NCBI RefSeq assembly: GCF_017569205.1
Contig: NZ_CP071870.1
Span: forward strand, 2,418,001-2,482,000
DNA length: 64,000 bases
Direction of reading: 5' to 3'
From: Propioniciclava sp. MC1595
GTDB taxonomy: Bacteria; Actinomycetota; Actinomycetes; Propionibacteriales; Propionibacteriaceae
Below the pieces are notes generated by a model, which did no database searches, had not been told where the DNA came from, and saw only the letters and a list, made by a program, of their open reading frames with translations. This document shows positions 54,963-63,063 of the stretch, in pieces; positions within the stretch are counted from its first letter, which is position 1; every line of letters begins with the position of its first letter. Position numbers and translations under genes: made by a program.

Positions 54963-56681
54963 TCAGTCCTCCAGGACCAACTCCGGGTAGACCGGCTGCC
55001 ACATGGCGTCGAAGACCTCCTGCACGGGGTCGGTGAGGGGCTCGCCGGCGACGCCCTCGGCCTCGGCCGCCTTGGCGACGGCGATCGCGACGGTCGCGGA
55101 CACGCGACGAAGGTCGTTCAGGGCCGGCAGGATCGACTGGCCGGGACGGCTGATCCGCACCAGCGAGGCCAGCGCCTGCGCGGCAGCGCCGATCATGCCG
55201 TCGGTGACCCGCGAGGCCCGGCAGACCGAGACGCCCAGCCCCAGCCCCGGGAAGATGAACGCGTTGTTGGCCTGGGCGATCGTGTACTCCACGCCCTCGT
55301 ACCGGACCGGGTCGAAGGGCGACCCGGTGGCGATGAGCGCCCGCCCGGACGTCCACTCCAGCAGGTGGGCCGGGGTGGCCTCGACCAGCGAGGTCGGGTT
55401 CGACAGCGGCATGATGATCGGCCGCTCGGTGTGGGAGGCCATGTCGGTCACGATCTCCTGCGTGAACGACCCCGGCTGCGCCGACGTGCCGATCAGGATC
55501 GTCGGGTGCACGTTGCGCACCACGTCGGCCAGCCCGATGTGGCCGGGCTCGTCGAGGGTCCAGTGCTCGACCTCGCCGTGGGCCCGACCGTAGGGCCGCT
55601 GGAAGTCGCGCGCCTTCGCGCCCGGGGCGTCCGTGACGAGGCCACGGCTGGCAGTGACCCAGAACCGCTGGCGTGCCTGCTCGGGGGTCAGCCCCTCGGC
55701 GACCATGAGGTCGACCAGCAGGTCGGCGATGCCGATGCCGGCCGTCCCGGCCCCGTGGATCACGACGCGCTGCGCGGAGAGCTTCTCGCCCTTGGCGCGC
55801 ACCCCCGCGAGCGCGGCGGCCCCGACGACGGCCGCGGTGCCCTGCACGTCGTCGTTGAAGGTGCACACCTTGTCGCGGTAGGTGGTCAGGATCCGGTGGG
55901 CGTTGTCGGCGCCGAAGTCCTCCCAGTGGATCATCGCGTGCGGGAACACCCGCTGGACCCCGGCCACGAACTCCTCGATGAACGCGTCGTAGCGCTCACC
56001 GCGCACGCGCGCCTGGCGCAGGCCGAGGTAGAGGTCGTCGTTGAGCAGGCGCAGGTTGTCGGTGCCGACGTCGAGCACGACGGGCACCATGCGATTCGGG
56101 TCGACGCCCGCGGCCGCCGTGTAGAGGCTCTTCTTGCCCAGGCAGATCTCGACGCCGCCCACGCCCTGGTCGCCGATGCCGAGGATGCCCTCGGAGTCGG
56201 TGACGATGACGATGTCGACGTCCTCGGCGCGGCGCCCCATGGCCAGCAGCGACTCGTCGATCACCTCGGGGGCGTTGATGTTGAGGAACACGCCGTGGAT
56301 CTGGCGGAACATCATGCTGAATTCCTGGATCGCGTCACCGATCGTGGGGGTGTAGATGATCGGCATCATCTCGGCCATGTGCTCGCTGACGAGGCGGTAG
56401 AACAGCACCGTGTTGCGGTCGCGCAGCCCGCGCAGGTACGCGAACTGCTGCAGCGGGCTGCCCGCGGCGAGGAAGCGCTGGTAAGTGCGGTGCAGCTGGC
56501 CCTCGAGCGGGGTCGAGTGCGCCGGCAGCAGGCCAATCAGGCCCAGCTTCTGACGCTCCTCCTGCGTGAAGGCCGTGCCCCGGTTGAGCCGCGGGATGCG
56601 CAGGATGGCGCTGCCCCGGGCGTTGACCTTGATCCGGGTGCCGTGGTTGCCGGGCAGGACCTCGTACGCGCGCTCAGTCAT
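54963..56681 (-). CDS. NAD-type malic enzyme
   Basis: Oxidative decarboxylation of malate to pyruvate. The 572-aa long form has IIYTPTIGDAIQEF, the malate site RILGLGD-like region as EGILGIGDQGVGG, metal/NAD loop WEDFGADNAHRIL, FNDDVQGTAAVV and GAGTAGIGIADLL. SNPTSLVEATPAHL closes the active site. TAGGGT lies 6 nt before the ATG. The length and motifs favour the SfcA/MaeA type. Confidence 0.95.
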   Translation of the reverse strand: MTERAYEVLPGNHGTRIKVNARGSAILRIPRLNRGTAFTQEERQKLGLIGLLPAHSTPLEGQLHRTYQRFLAAGSPLQQFAYLRGLRDRNTVLFYRLVSEHMAEMMPIIYTPTIGDAIQEFSMMFRQIHGVFLNINAPEVIDESLLAMGRRAEDVDIVIVTDSEGILGIGDQGVGGVEICLGKKSLYTAAAGVDPNRMVPVVLDVGTDNLRLLNDDLYLGLRQARVRGERYDAFIEEFVAGVQRVFPHAMIHWEDFGADNAHRILTTYRDKVCTFNDDVQGTAAVVGAAALAGVRAKGEKLSAQRVVIHGAGTAGIGIADLLVDLMVAEGLTPEQARQRFWVTASRGLVTDAPGAKARDFQRPYGRAHGEVEHWTLDEPGHIGLADVVRNVHPTILIGTSAQPGSFTQEIVTDMASHTERPIIMPLSNPTSLVEATPAHLLEWTSGRALIATGSPFDPVRYEGVEYTIAQANNAFIFPGLGLGVSVCRASRVTDGMIGAAAQALASLVRISRPGQSILPALNDLRRVSATVAIAVAKAAEAEGVAGEPLTDPVQEVFDAMWQPVYPELVLED

Positions 56682-56687
56682 GTCGCC

Positions 56688-56693
56688 ACCCTA
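56688..56693 (-). promoter_or_regulatory. -10 box of the malic enzyme gene (leaderless)
   Basis: TAGGGT on the reverse strand, 6 nt before the ATG at 56681. Confidence 0.5.
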
Positions 56694-56710
56694 GGCCCGG
56701 ACGGACGCCC

Positions 56711-57628
56711 TCAGGTGCGGTGCTCGAACTCGGCGTCCTCGTCGTCGGTGTAGAACTGCTGCTTGGTCTCGGGGGGCAGTGAGTCGCCCTCGATCCCGCG
56801 CAGGTACTCCTCGAGCCCGACGCGGCGCTCCGCGGCCCGCTGCTCCATCTCGCGCAGCCGGTCGAGGACGCCGCGTTCGGCCAGCAGCCGACGCCCGGCC
56901 TCGTGCAGGGCCCGGTTGCCGGCGAGGAACTCGGCCTCGTCGAACACCTTGCACGCCACCTGGTGGGGGAAGGTGTCGAACCCGACCTGCTCCTCCAGGC
57001 GCGAGAACCGCTTGACGATGTAGTCGACCTCCTCGCGCACCATCGGGTTGCGCAGGTACAGCCACTTCCGTTGGCGGATGGCCTCGTCGAGGGCCTCAAC
57101 CAGGGACTCGGGTGCGTCGTCGGAGGCCAGCACCACGAGGTCGAGGTCGGAGCCATCCACCCGGCCGCCGGTGCTGCTCTCCTGCCGGGCCACGTCGTGG
57201 GACATCCCGTACACGACGTCGCCGGCGATGAGCACGCACACGTGCTCGGAGTCGCGCGGCACCCCGGCGATCGACATCACCTCGGTGGTGAACCGCTCGG
57301 CCGTGCGCCGCTTGAGGCGGGAGATCCGGACGGTTCGCTTCTCCAGCGCCGTCGCGGCGGCCTCGATCGCCTCGTCCTGGCCGGGCAGCCCGACCACGGT
57401 GTAGGTGAGGAACTCGCGCAGGATCGAGGGCGACAGCCGCGCGAAGCCCTCGACCGTGCGGTCGAGGCGCAGGTAGCGGCGTCCGATCCGGCGCAGGCGG
57501 AAGTCGTCGTCGTTGCGGCAGGCCTTCCACAGGCCGAACACCTCTCCCCCGACGGCGGCGTGCAGGTCGGCGCCCGTCAGCGGGCCGCGCTCGGCCAGAA
57601 CCGACGCGACGGCGTCAAGGTCGACCAT
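56711..57628 (-). CDS. HTH + nucleotidyltransferase-like protein, unknown function
   Basis: A 305-aa protein not assigned to a named family. Residues 1-65 look like a winged HTH (LAERGPLTGADLHAAVG). Residues about 130-205 fit the nucleotidyltransferase fold: GDVVYGMSHDV (G141, S143), then GSDLDLVVLAS (D161, D163), with a possible third acid at D202 (REEVDYIVK). The C-terminal part is helical and charged. The spacing between GMS and DLD is longer than in minimal NTases. The ATG overlaps the stop of the upstream beta-helix gene (TGATG). Confidence 0.75.
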   Translation of the reverse strand: MVDLDAVASVLAERGPLTGADLHAAVGGEVFGLWKACRNDDDFRLRRIGRRYLRLDRTVEGFARLSPSILREFLTYTVVGLPGQDEAIEAAATALEKRTVRISRLKRRTAERFTTEVMSIAGVPRDSEHVCVLIAGDVVYGMSHDVARQESSTGGRVDGSDLDLVVLASDDAPESLVEALDEAIRQRKWLYLRNPMVREEVDYIVKRFSRLEEQVGFDTFPHQVACKVFDEAEFLAGNRALHEAGRRLLAERGVLDRLREMEQRAAERRVGLEEYLRGIEGDSLPPETKQQFYTDDEDAEFEHRT

Positions 57629-58809
57629 CAGCCGCGCAGGTCGAGGGCCGGCAGGAGGTCGGCCGCGTGCGCGAGGCGTCCGTCGATGATGCCCTGCAGC
57701 CAGCCCGTGCCGGCCGCGCGGGCCTCGGGAGTGAGGCCCTTCACCGCGGCCAGGTAGCCGGACGCCGGGTCCAGCTCGGCGGCCAGCGCGTCGGGCACCG
57801 GCTCCTCGGGCGTCCCGAACACGCCCAGCACGGCGTCCAGGTTCTCCCGCAGCTGGCGGCGTCCCTCATCGGCGTCGTCGAGGTGTCCGACCAGGGCCCG
57901 GATGCGCTTGACCCGCTCGGATCGGCCCGACGCGAGCGCCGCGAGCGCACCCTCGTAGACCAGGTCGCCGAGCTCCTGCGCCGCGAAGAACGGACGCCGC
58001 ACGCCGCGGTACCACGCCTCGAGCGCGTCGAGGGAGGCCACGTAGGTGAGGTTGCGCCGCAGCAGGCGGGGCAGCTGCTTGTAGGAGTGCTTGGCCAGCG
58101 GGCGCACCATACCGGGCGGGGCGTCGGGGATGACGAGGTTGCCGTCGTCGACCATGTCCGAGCGCAGCACCGCGCCGGCCGCCACGACGGTGCCGAAGCC
58201 GGTGTAGACCGGGCCCACCGCGCCGCCCTGGCCACCCAGGAAGATCGCGGGCCGGTCGAGCATGACGCCGCGGGCCACGTCACCGAACAGGGACGCCGTG
58301 GTCTTGTTCCCGTCGGGGGTGTAGTTGAAGTGGATGTAGGACGAGCCGACCTCGGAGTGGTCCGAGCGCGAGGTGCCGCCCGACATCAGGCAGTCGCAGA
58401 AGTTGATCAGGCTGCCCAGCGTCACGAACGGGAACAGGATCGTCTGCTTGAGCCCGACGGTGTGCGCCCCGTTCGCCTCCTCCTCGAGGATCGACCCCTC
58501 GCGCACGTGCGCGCCCGAGCCCATGTTCGCCCCGTCGAGGAACACCGCCTTGCTGACGTAGCCGCCCTTGAGGTCGACGTTGGGGCCCAGCTGGGAGCTC
58601 TCGACGGTGACCGGGGTCTCGGCGCCGAGCGTGCAACCGGCGGAGATGACCGTGGACGGCCCGCGCAACCGCGTGCCGTTGTGCAGCGTCACCCCGTCGC
58701 CGGAGATCTTGTCGACGTCGACGTCCTCGGCGATGTCGACGCTCGCGGGGTTCGGGATGCGCACCCCCTTGTCGAGCAGTGCTTGCAGGGCGGCGTCCCG
58801 GTGGCTCAT
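57628..58809 (-). CDS. Left-handed beta-helix (GlmU C-domain-like) protein
   Basis: A 393-aa protein. Residues about 50-250 are hexapeptide-like repeats (GPSTVISAGCTLG, QLGPNVDLKGGYVS) as in GlmU and other LbH acyltransferases. HFNYTPDGNKTTASLFGDV and GGQGGAVGPVYTGFG are distinctive. The C-terminal 140 residues are helical. No GlmU pyrophosphorylase domain is present. A sugar-nucleotide role is only suggested. TAGGAT lies 8 nt before the ATG. It forms an operon with the NTase-like gene. Confidence 0.78.
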   Translation of the reverse strand: MSHRDAALQALLDKGVRIPNPASVDIAEDVDVDKISGDGVTLHNGTRLRGPSTVISAGCTLGAETPVTVESSQLGPNVDLKGGYVSKAVFLDGANMGSGAHVREGSILEEEANGAHTVGLKQTILFPFVTLGSLINFCDCLMSGGTSRSDHSEVGSSYIHFNYTPDGNKTTASLFGDVARGVMLDRPAIFLGGQGGAVGPVYTGFGTVVAAGAVLRSDMVDDGNLVIPDAPPGMVRPLAKHSYKQLPRLLRRNLTYVASLDALEAWYRGVRRPFFAAQELGDLVYEGALAALASGRSERVKRIRALVGHLDDADEGRRQLRENLDAVLGVFGTPEEPVPDALAAELDPASGYLAAVKGLTPEARAAGTGWLQGIIDGRLAHAADLLPALDLRG

Positions 58810-58860
58810 GTCCCGGAATCCTACTGCCGGCCCACGCGCCCGGTGCAGAGGCGGGCGGGG

Positions 58861-59820
58861 TCAGTCGTCCCGCAGTGCGGTGGACGGTGGCTCAGGCACG
58901 GGCACCGGCGGCGCGGCCTCGCCCGAGAGTTCGGCCTCGCGCTCGGCGCGCGACGGAACCTGCGCGACGAGGATGCCGGTCATCATCAGGGCCGCGCCGA
59001 CGTAGCCGAGGGTGGTGAACCGCTCGCCCAGCAGCAGGGCGCCGCCGACGGCGCCCCAGAGCGACTCCAGCGACATGATCATCGCCGCGATGGACGCCCG
59101 GGCGTGCCGCTGGCCCAGCACCTGCAGCGTGAAGGCGACGCCGGTGGACAGGATGCCCGCGAACGCCACCGCCCCGAACGCGGGCAGCAGCCCGGCGAAC
59201 GCGTCGGGCGACTGGACGACGGCGATCACGTGCGAGACGACCGCCATGACGGCGAACTGGGCCACCGACAGCCGGATCGGGTCCACGCGGCGGGCGAACC
59301 GCCCCACGCCGAGGATCTGGAACGTCCAGAACAGGGTGCCGATGAGCACGAGCAGGTCGCCGGCGCCGATGGTGCCGCCGGTCCAGGTCAGCAGGAACAG
59401 CCCGGGCACCGCGAGCGCGATGCCGGCCCACGTGAACCCGGTGGTCCTCTGACCGAACAGCACCCCCGCCAGCGGCACCAGGACCATGTAGAGCCCGGTC
59501 ACGAACGAGGCGTTGCCGGCCGTGGTCTGCTCGATGCCCAGCTGCTGCAGCGTCTGGCCGCCGGTCAGCATCAGGCCGATGAACAGGCCGGGCTTGACCA
59601 CCGAGCGCCACGCCTGGAGCCGCTCGTGGGGGCTGCGCGCTGCCCGCGTGTCCAGGAACCAGACCAGCGGCAGCAGGGCCAGCACACCCAGGTAGCCGCG
59701 GGCGGCGTTGAACGCGTACGCGCCGAGGTGTTCGGCCCCGAGGCGCTGGGCGACGAAGGTGAACCCCCAGATCAGGGAGCAGCCGACCAGCAGCAGGTAG
59801 GCGCGGGTGTCCTGCCGCAT
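58861..59820 (-). CDS. EamA/DMT family transporter
   Basis: A 319-aa protein with ten predicted TM helices in two EamA repeats (GCSLIWGFTFVAQRL; MIMSLESLWGAVGGALLLGE). Such proteins export metabolites or drugs; the substrate is unknown. Its ATG overlaps the tsaD stop (TGATG), so it is the last gene of the t6A operon. A Pro/Ala/Glu tail ends the protein. Confidence 0.9.
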   Translation of the reverse strand: MRQDTRAYLLLVGCSLIWGFTFVAQRLGAEHLGAYAFNAARGYLGVLALLPLVWFLDTRAARSPHERLQAWRSVVKPGLFIGLMLTGGQTLQQLGIEQTTAGNASFVTGLYMVLVPLAGVLFGQRTTGFTWAGIALAVPGLFLLTWTGGTIGAGDLLVLIGTLFWTFQILGVGRFARRVDPIRLSVAQFAVMAVVSHVIAVVQSPDAFAGLLPAFGAVAFAGILSTGVAFTLQVLGQRHARASIAAMIMSLESLWGAVGGALLLGERFTTLGYVGAALMMTGILVAQVPSRAEREAELSGEAAPPVPVPEPPSTALRDD

Positions 59821-60863
59821 CAGACCAGCACGGTGGAGATCGGCAGCCCCGAGTTCGCGCCGATGTCGAGCGAGCTGGGCCGGTGCCCGCGGCGCACGAC
59901 CTCGGCGCCGAGGGCGGCCATCATCGCGCCGTTGTCGGTGCACAGGCCAGGTCGCGGACGCCGCACGGTCACGCCGCGCTCCCCCGCCCGCTCGGCCAGC
60001 AGGCCGCGCAGGCGCGAGTTCGCGGCCACGCCGCCCCCGAGCACGATCGTGTCGAGGTCGAAGTGGGCGCACATGTCCATGGCCTTGGCGGTGAGCACGT
60101 CGGCGACCGCCTCCTGGAACGAGGCGGCCACGTCGGCCTCGGCGAACGGACGCCCCGCGCGCCGCTCGGTCTCCACCCAGCGCGAGACGGCGGTCTTCAG
60201 CCCGGAGAAGGAGAAGTCGAAGCGGTGCTGCTCGAGGTCGTGGCGGGCGGTGAGGCCGCGCGGGAACCGGATCGCCTTCGGGTCGCCCTCGGCCGCGAGC
60301 CGGTCGATGACCGGTCCGCCGGGATAGCCCAGGCCGAGCAGCCGGGCGACCTTGTCGTAGGCCTCGCCCGCGGCGTCGTCGATGGTCGAGCCGACCTCGG
60401 TGATCTTCGCCGTGATGTCGTCGACGACCAACAGCGAGGTGTGCCCGCCCGAGACGAGAAGGGCGCCGAAGCGCTCGGGCAGCGGCCCGTGGTCGAGCAG
60501 GTCGACCGCGACATGGCCGACGAGGTGGTTCAGCCCGTACAGCGGCTTGTCGAGGGCGACCGCGAGCGCCTTGGCGGCCGACAGGCCCACGACGAGGGCG
60601 CCCATGAGTCCGGGGCCGGCGGTCACGCAGATCCCGTCGACCTCGGACGCATCGACGTCGGCCGCCTCCAGCGCCCGGCGCAGCGTCGGCACCATGGCCT
60701 GCAGGTGGGCGCGCGAGGCGACCTCGGGCACGACCCCGCCGAAGCGGACGTGCTGCTCGACCGAGCTCGCGACCTCGTTCGACAGCAGCTCGTGTCCGCG
60801 CACGACCGCCACGCCCGTCTCGTCGCAGCTCGACTCGATGCCGATGACCAGCGGTTCGCTCAC
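59820..60863 (-). CDS. tsaD: tRNA N6-adenosine threonylcarbamoyltransferase TsaD
   Basis: Transfers threonylcarbamoyl to A37 of tRNAs reading ANN codons. The 347-aa ASKHA protein has [14 protein letters not shown], the metal site [10 protein letters not shown] (two His), [11 protein letters not shown] and [20 protein letters not shown] lies 6 nt before the GTG. It needs TsaB and TsaE, both encoded upstream in the same operon. Confidence 0.96.
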   Translation of the reverse strand: MSEPLVIGIESSCDETGVAVVRGHELLSNEVASSVEQHVRFGGVVPEVASRAHLQAMVPTLRRALEAADVDASEVDGICVTAGPGLMGALVVGLSAAKALAVALDKPLYGLNHLVGHVAVDLLDHGPLPERFGALLVSGGHTSLLVVDDITAKITEVGSTIDDAAGEAYDKVARLLGLGYPGGPVIDRLAAEGDPKAIRFPRGLTARHDLEQHRFDFSFSGLKTAVSRWVETERRAGRPFAEADVAASFQEAVADVLTAKAMDMCAHFDLDTIVLGGGVAANSRLRGLLAERAGERGVTVRRPRPGLCTDNGAMMAALGAEVVRRGHRPSSLDIGANSGLPISTVLV

Positions 60864-61306
60864 GATTCCCTCCCCAGGGGCAGCGCCATGACGAGCGCGT
60901 CGGCCCCGGCGCCGTAGTAGTTCGCGCGGCGCGCCAGCGCCACGAAGCCGACCTGCTCGTACAGCGCGATGGCCGGGTCGTTGCCGGCCTCGACCTCGAG
61001 CATGACCTGCTGGGCGCCCATGGCGTCGGCCCACTCCAGGCCGGCGAGAACGAGGCGGCGGCCGATCCCGGCGCGGCGGGCGTAGGAGGCGACCACGACC
61101 CGGTTCAGGTCTGCGACGTCGGCGACGGCGCTGAAGGTCGCCACCCCGCGGACCGCACCCGCGGCGTCCTTCTCGACCAGGGTGAGGCGGCCGTCGGCGT
61201 CCAGCTCGTCGGCCCAGGCCTGCTCGCTCCAGCCGGCGCGGGTGAACGCCTGCTCCAGCTGCATGATCGCGGGCAGGTCGGCGCGGGTGGCGGTGGTGAC
61301 GATCAT
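60860..61306 (-). CDS. rimI: Ribosomal protein S18 alanine N-acetyltransferase RimI
   Basis: A 148-aa GNAT acetyltransferase for the N-terminus of S18. It has [18 protein letters not shown] (acetyl-CoA binding R/Q-x-x-G-x-G/A), [21 protein letters not shown] and [12 protein letters not shown]. The position between tsaB and tsaD is the standard order. The ATG overlaps the tsaB stop (ATGA), and the stop overlaps tsaD (GTGA). Confidence 0.92.
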   Translation of the reverse strand: MIVTTATRADLPAIMQLEQAFTRAGWSEQAWADELDADGRLTLVEKDAAGAVRGVATFSAVADVADLNRVVVASYARRAGIGRRLVLAGLEWADAMGAQQVMLEVEAGNDPAIALYEQVGFVALARRANYYGAGADALVMALPLGRES

Positions 61307-61947
61307 CGGGTCCGCCTCAGGGCCAGGCGGGGCGCCCCCAGCGTGGACTTGGTGCGGGTCGGCACCTCGGCGTCGGGCCGGCGCAGGTAGAGCGGCTCGA
61401 GCCCGGCGTCGGGCAGGTCGGCGGCGGCCAGCCAGCCGGCGTCGAGCGCGACCGGTCCGGACGCCTCGCCGGCCAGGTGGGCCCCCGGCCCGGCCAAGGG
61501 CAGCGCGGGCAGCGTGTCGGGCGCGGACACCTCGGGCCCGGCGACCCGGCGGCCGGTGCCGTCGTAGCGGGCCCAGTAGACCTCCTTGCGGCGGGCATCG
61601 CTCACCACGAGGAACTCCTCCGGCGCCCCGGTGGCCGCCCATTCGGCGGCCACGGCGTCCAGCGAGCAGGCCCCGGTGACCGGGACGCCGAGCACCTCGG
61701 CCAGCGTCGTGGCGGTGACCACCCCGACGCGCAGGCCGGTGAAGGGGCCCGGGCCGACGCCGGCGACCACGCGGTCCACGTCGGCGAGCGCGATCCCCGC
61801 CTCGGCGGCGACGCGCTGCACCAGGGGCATCAGCTCCTCGGCGTGCGCGCGGGTGTCGTCGACGGTGGCCGAGGCGGCGATACGTCCGTCGACGGCGAGG
61901 GCTGCGGCGACGACCGTCGAGGTGTCGACGGCCAGCGTGGTGCTCAT
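61303..61947 (-). CDS. tsaB: tRNA t6A synthesis protein TsaB
   Basis: A 214-aa ASKHA partner that binds TsaD. It has [33 protein letters not shown] and [27 protein letters not shown]. It overlaps tsaE and rimI by 4 bases on both sides, so all four are translationally coupled. Confidence 0.94.
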   Translation of the reverse strand: MSTTLAVDTSTVVAAALAVDGRIAASATVDDTRAHAEELMPLVQRVAAEAGIALADVDRVVAGVGPGPFTGLRVGVVTATTLAEVLGVPVTGACSLDAVAAEWAATGAPEEFLVVSDARRKEVYWARYDGTGRRVAGPEVSAPDTLPALPLAGPGAHLAGEASGPVALDAGWLAAADLPDAGLEPLYLRRPDAEVPTRTKSTLGAPRLALRRTR

Positions 61948-62918
61948 GCGTCCTCCTTCGCCGCGGCCGCGAGCTCGTCGCGGCTCCAGCGCTCCCCCAC
62001 GCCGGTCAGGAAGACCCAGCGGGTGTCATCGTGGGGGTCGATCCCCCGGCGGATGTCGATGTCGAGCCGGTCGTCGGCCAGCCCCTCGGCGACGCCGGCG
62101 CCCCACTCGACGAGGGTGACCGAGGCGTCCAGGGACGCCTCCAGGTCGATGTCCTCCAGCTCGGCGAACGAGCCGAGGCGGTAGGCGTCCACGTGCACGA
62201 GGGCGGGGCCGTCCGCCAGCGGCGGGTGGACGCGCGAGAGCACGAAGGTCGGCGAGATAACCGGGCCGGCGACGCCGAGCCCGGCGCCGATGCCCTGGGT
62301 GAGGGTCGTCTTGCCGGCGCCCAGGTCACCGGTGGCGATCACGAGGTCCCCGGCGCGCAGCACGCCGGCGAGCCGGGTGCCCAGCGACCGCATGGCCGCG
62401 GCGTCCGGGACCTCGACGGCGACGGGCAGGGACCGCGCCATGACGACGCAGTTGCCCTCGTCGCCGGCCGGCGCGAAGCCGTGGCGGCCCCACCAGGCCT
62501 GGATCTGCGGGAACTCCTTGCGCGCGAGCAGTTGCACGCGTTCCTCGCCGGCGGCGGCCAGGTGCTCGAGCACGACCTCGACCAGGAAGGAGGCGACCCC
62601 CTGCTCGCGGAACTCCGGCAGCACCCCCACCCGGCCCAGGCGCATCGCGCCGGACTGGCGGGCGGTCATGACCAGACCGGCCAGGGTGTCGTCGATGAAG
62701 GCGAGGTAGCCGGTGCCGTGCTCGATGCGCGCCCGCACCGAGGCGAGGTCGTCGGTCAGGGCTTCGGGCCGGTCGCCGACCACGGGCCGGGCCCGGAACG
62801 CGGCGTGGATGAGGTCGAGGGCCGCCTCGGCGTCCGCGACCGTGGCCGGGCGCACGGTCAGCACGCGGCCGTCCGGCAGTTCGGCCGCGGCGAGTTCGCG
62901 GGCAGCGTCGAGAGTCAT
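61944..62918 (-). CDS. tsaE: GNAT-TsaE fusion protein
   Basis: A 324-aa fusion. Residues about 20-165 are a GNAT acetyltransferase-like domain (VRPATVADAEAAL, GRVGVLPEFREQGVASFLVEVVLEHL). Residues about 170-324 are TsaE, the t6A ATPase, with Walker A GDLGAGKTTL (197-206), VISPTFVLSRVH, HVDAYRLGSFAELEDI and VTLVEWGAGV. GAAGG lies 6 nt before the ATG. RimI is a separate gene in the same operon, so the GNAT half is not RimI. Confidence 0.93.
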   Translation of the reverse strand: MTLDAARELAAAELPDGRVLTVRPATVADAEAALDLIHAAFRARPVVGDRPEALTDDLASVRARIEHGTGYLAFIDDTLAGLVMTARQSGAMRLGRVGVLPEFREQGVASFLVEVVLEHLAAAGEERVQLLARKEFPQIQAWWGRHGFAPAGDEGNCVVMARSLPVAVEVPDAAAMRSLGTRLAGVLRAGDLVIATGDLGAGKTTLTQGIGAGLGVAGPVISPTFVLSRVHPPLADGPALVHVDAYRLGSFAELEDIDLEASLDASVTLVEWGAGVAEGLADDRLDIDIRRGIDPHDDTRWVFLTGVGERWSRDELAAAAKEDA

Positions 62919-63063
62919 GGCAACCTTCGGTGGTGGGAGCGGGCGGGACACGACAGTGCCACCGGGCCGCCCCATCGTACTCCAGCGCGGGCGTCACCGG
63001 TCGTTCACCGACACGTCATGCAACCGCCCTCGTGCGTGCACCTCGACCGCGTGTCATGGGGGC

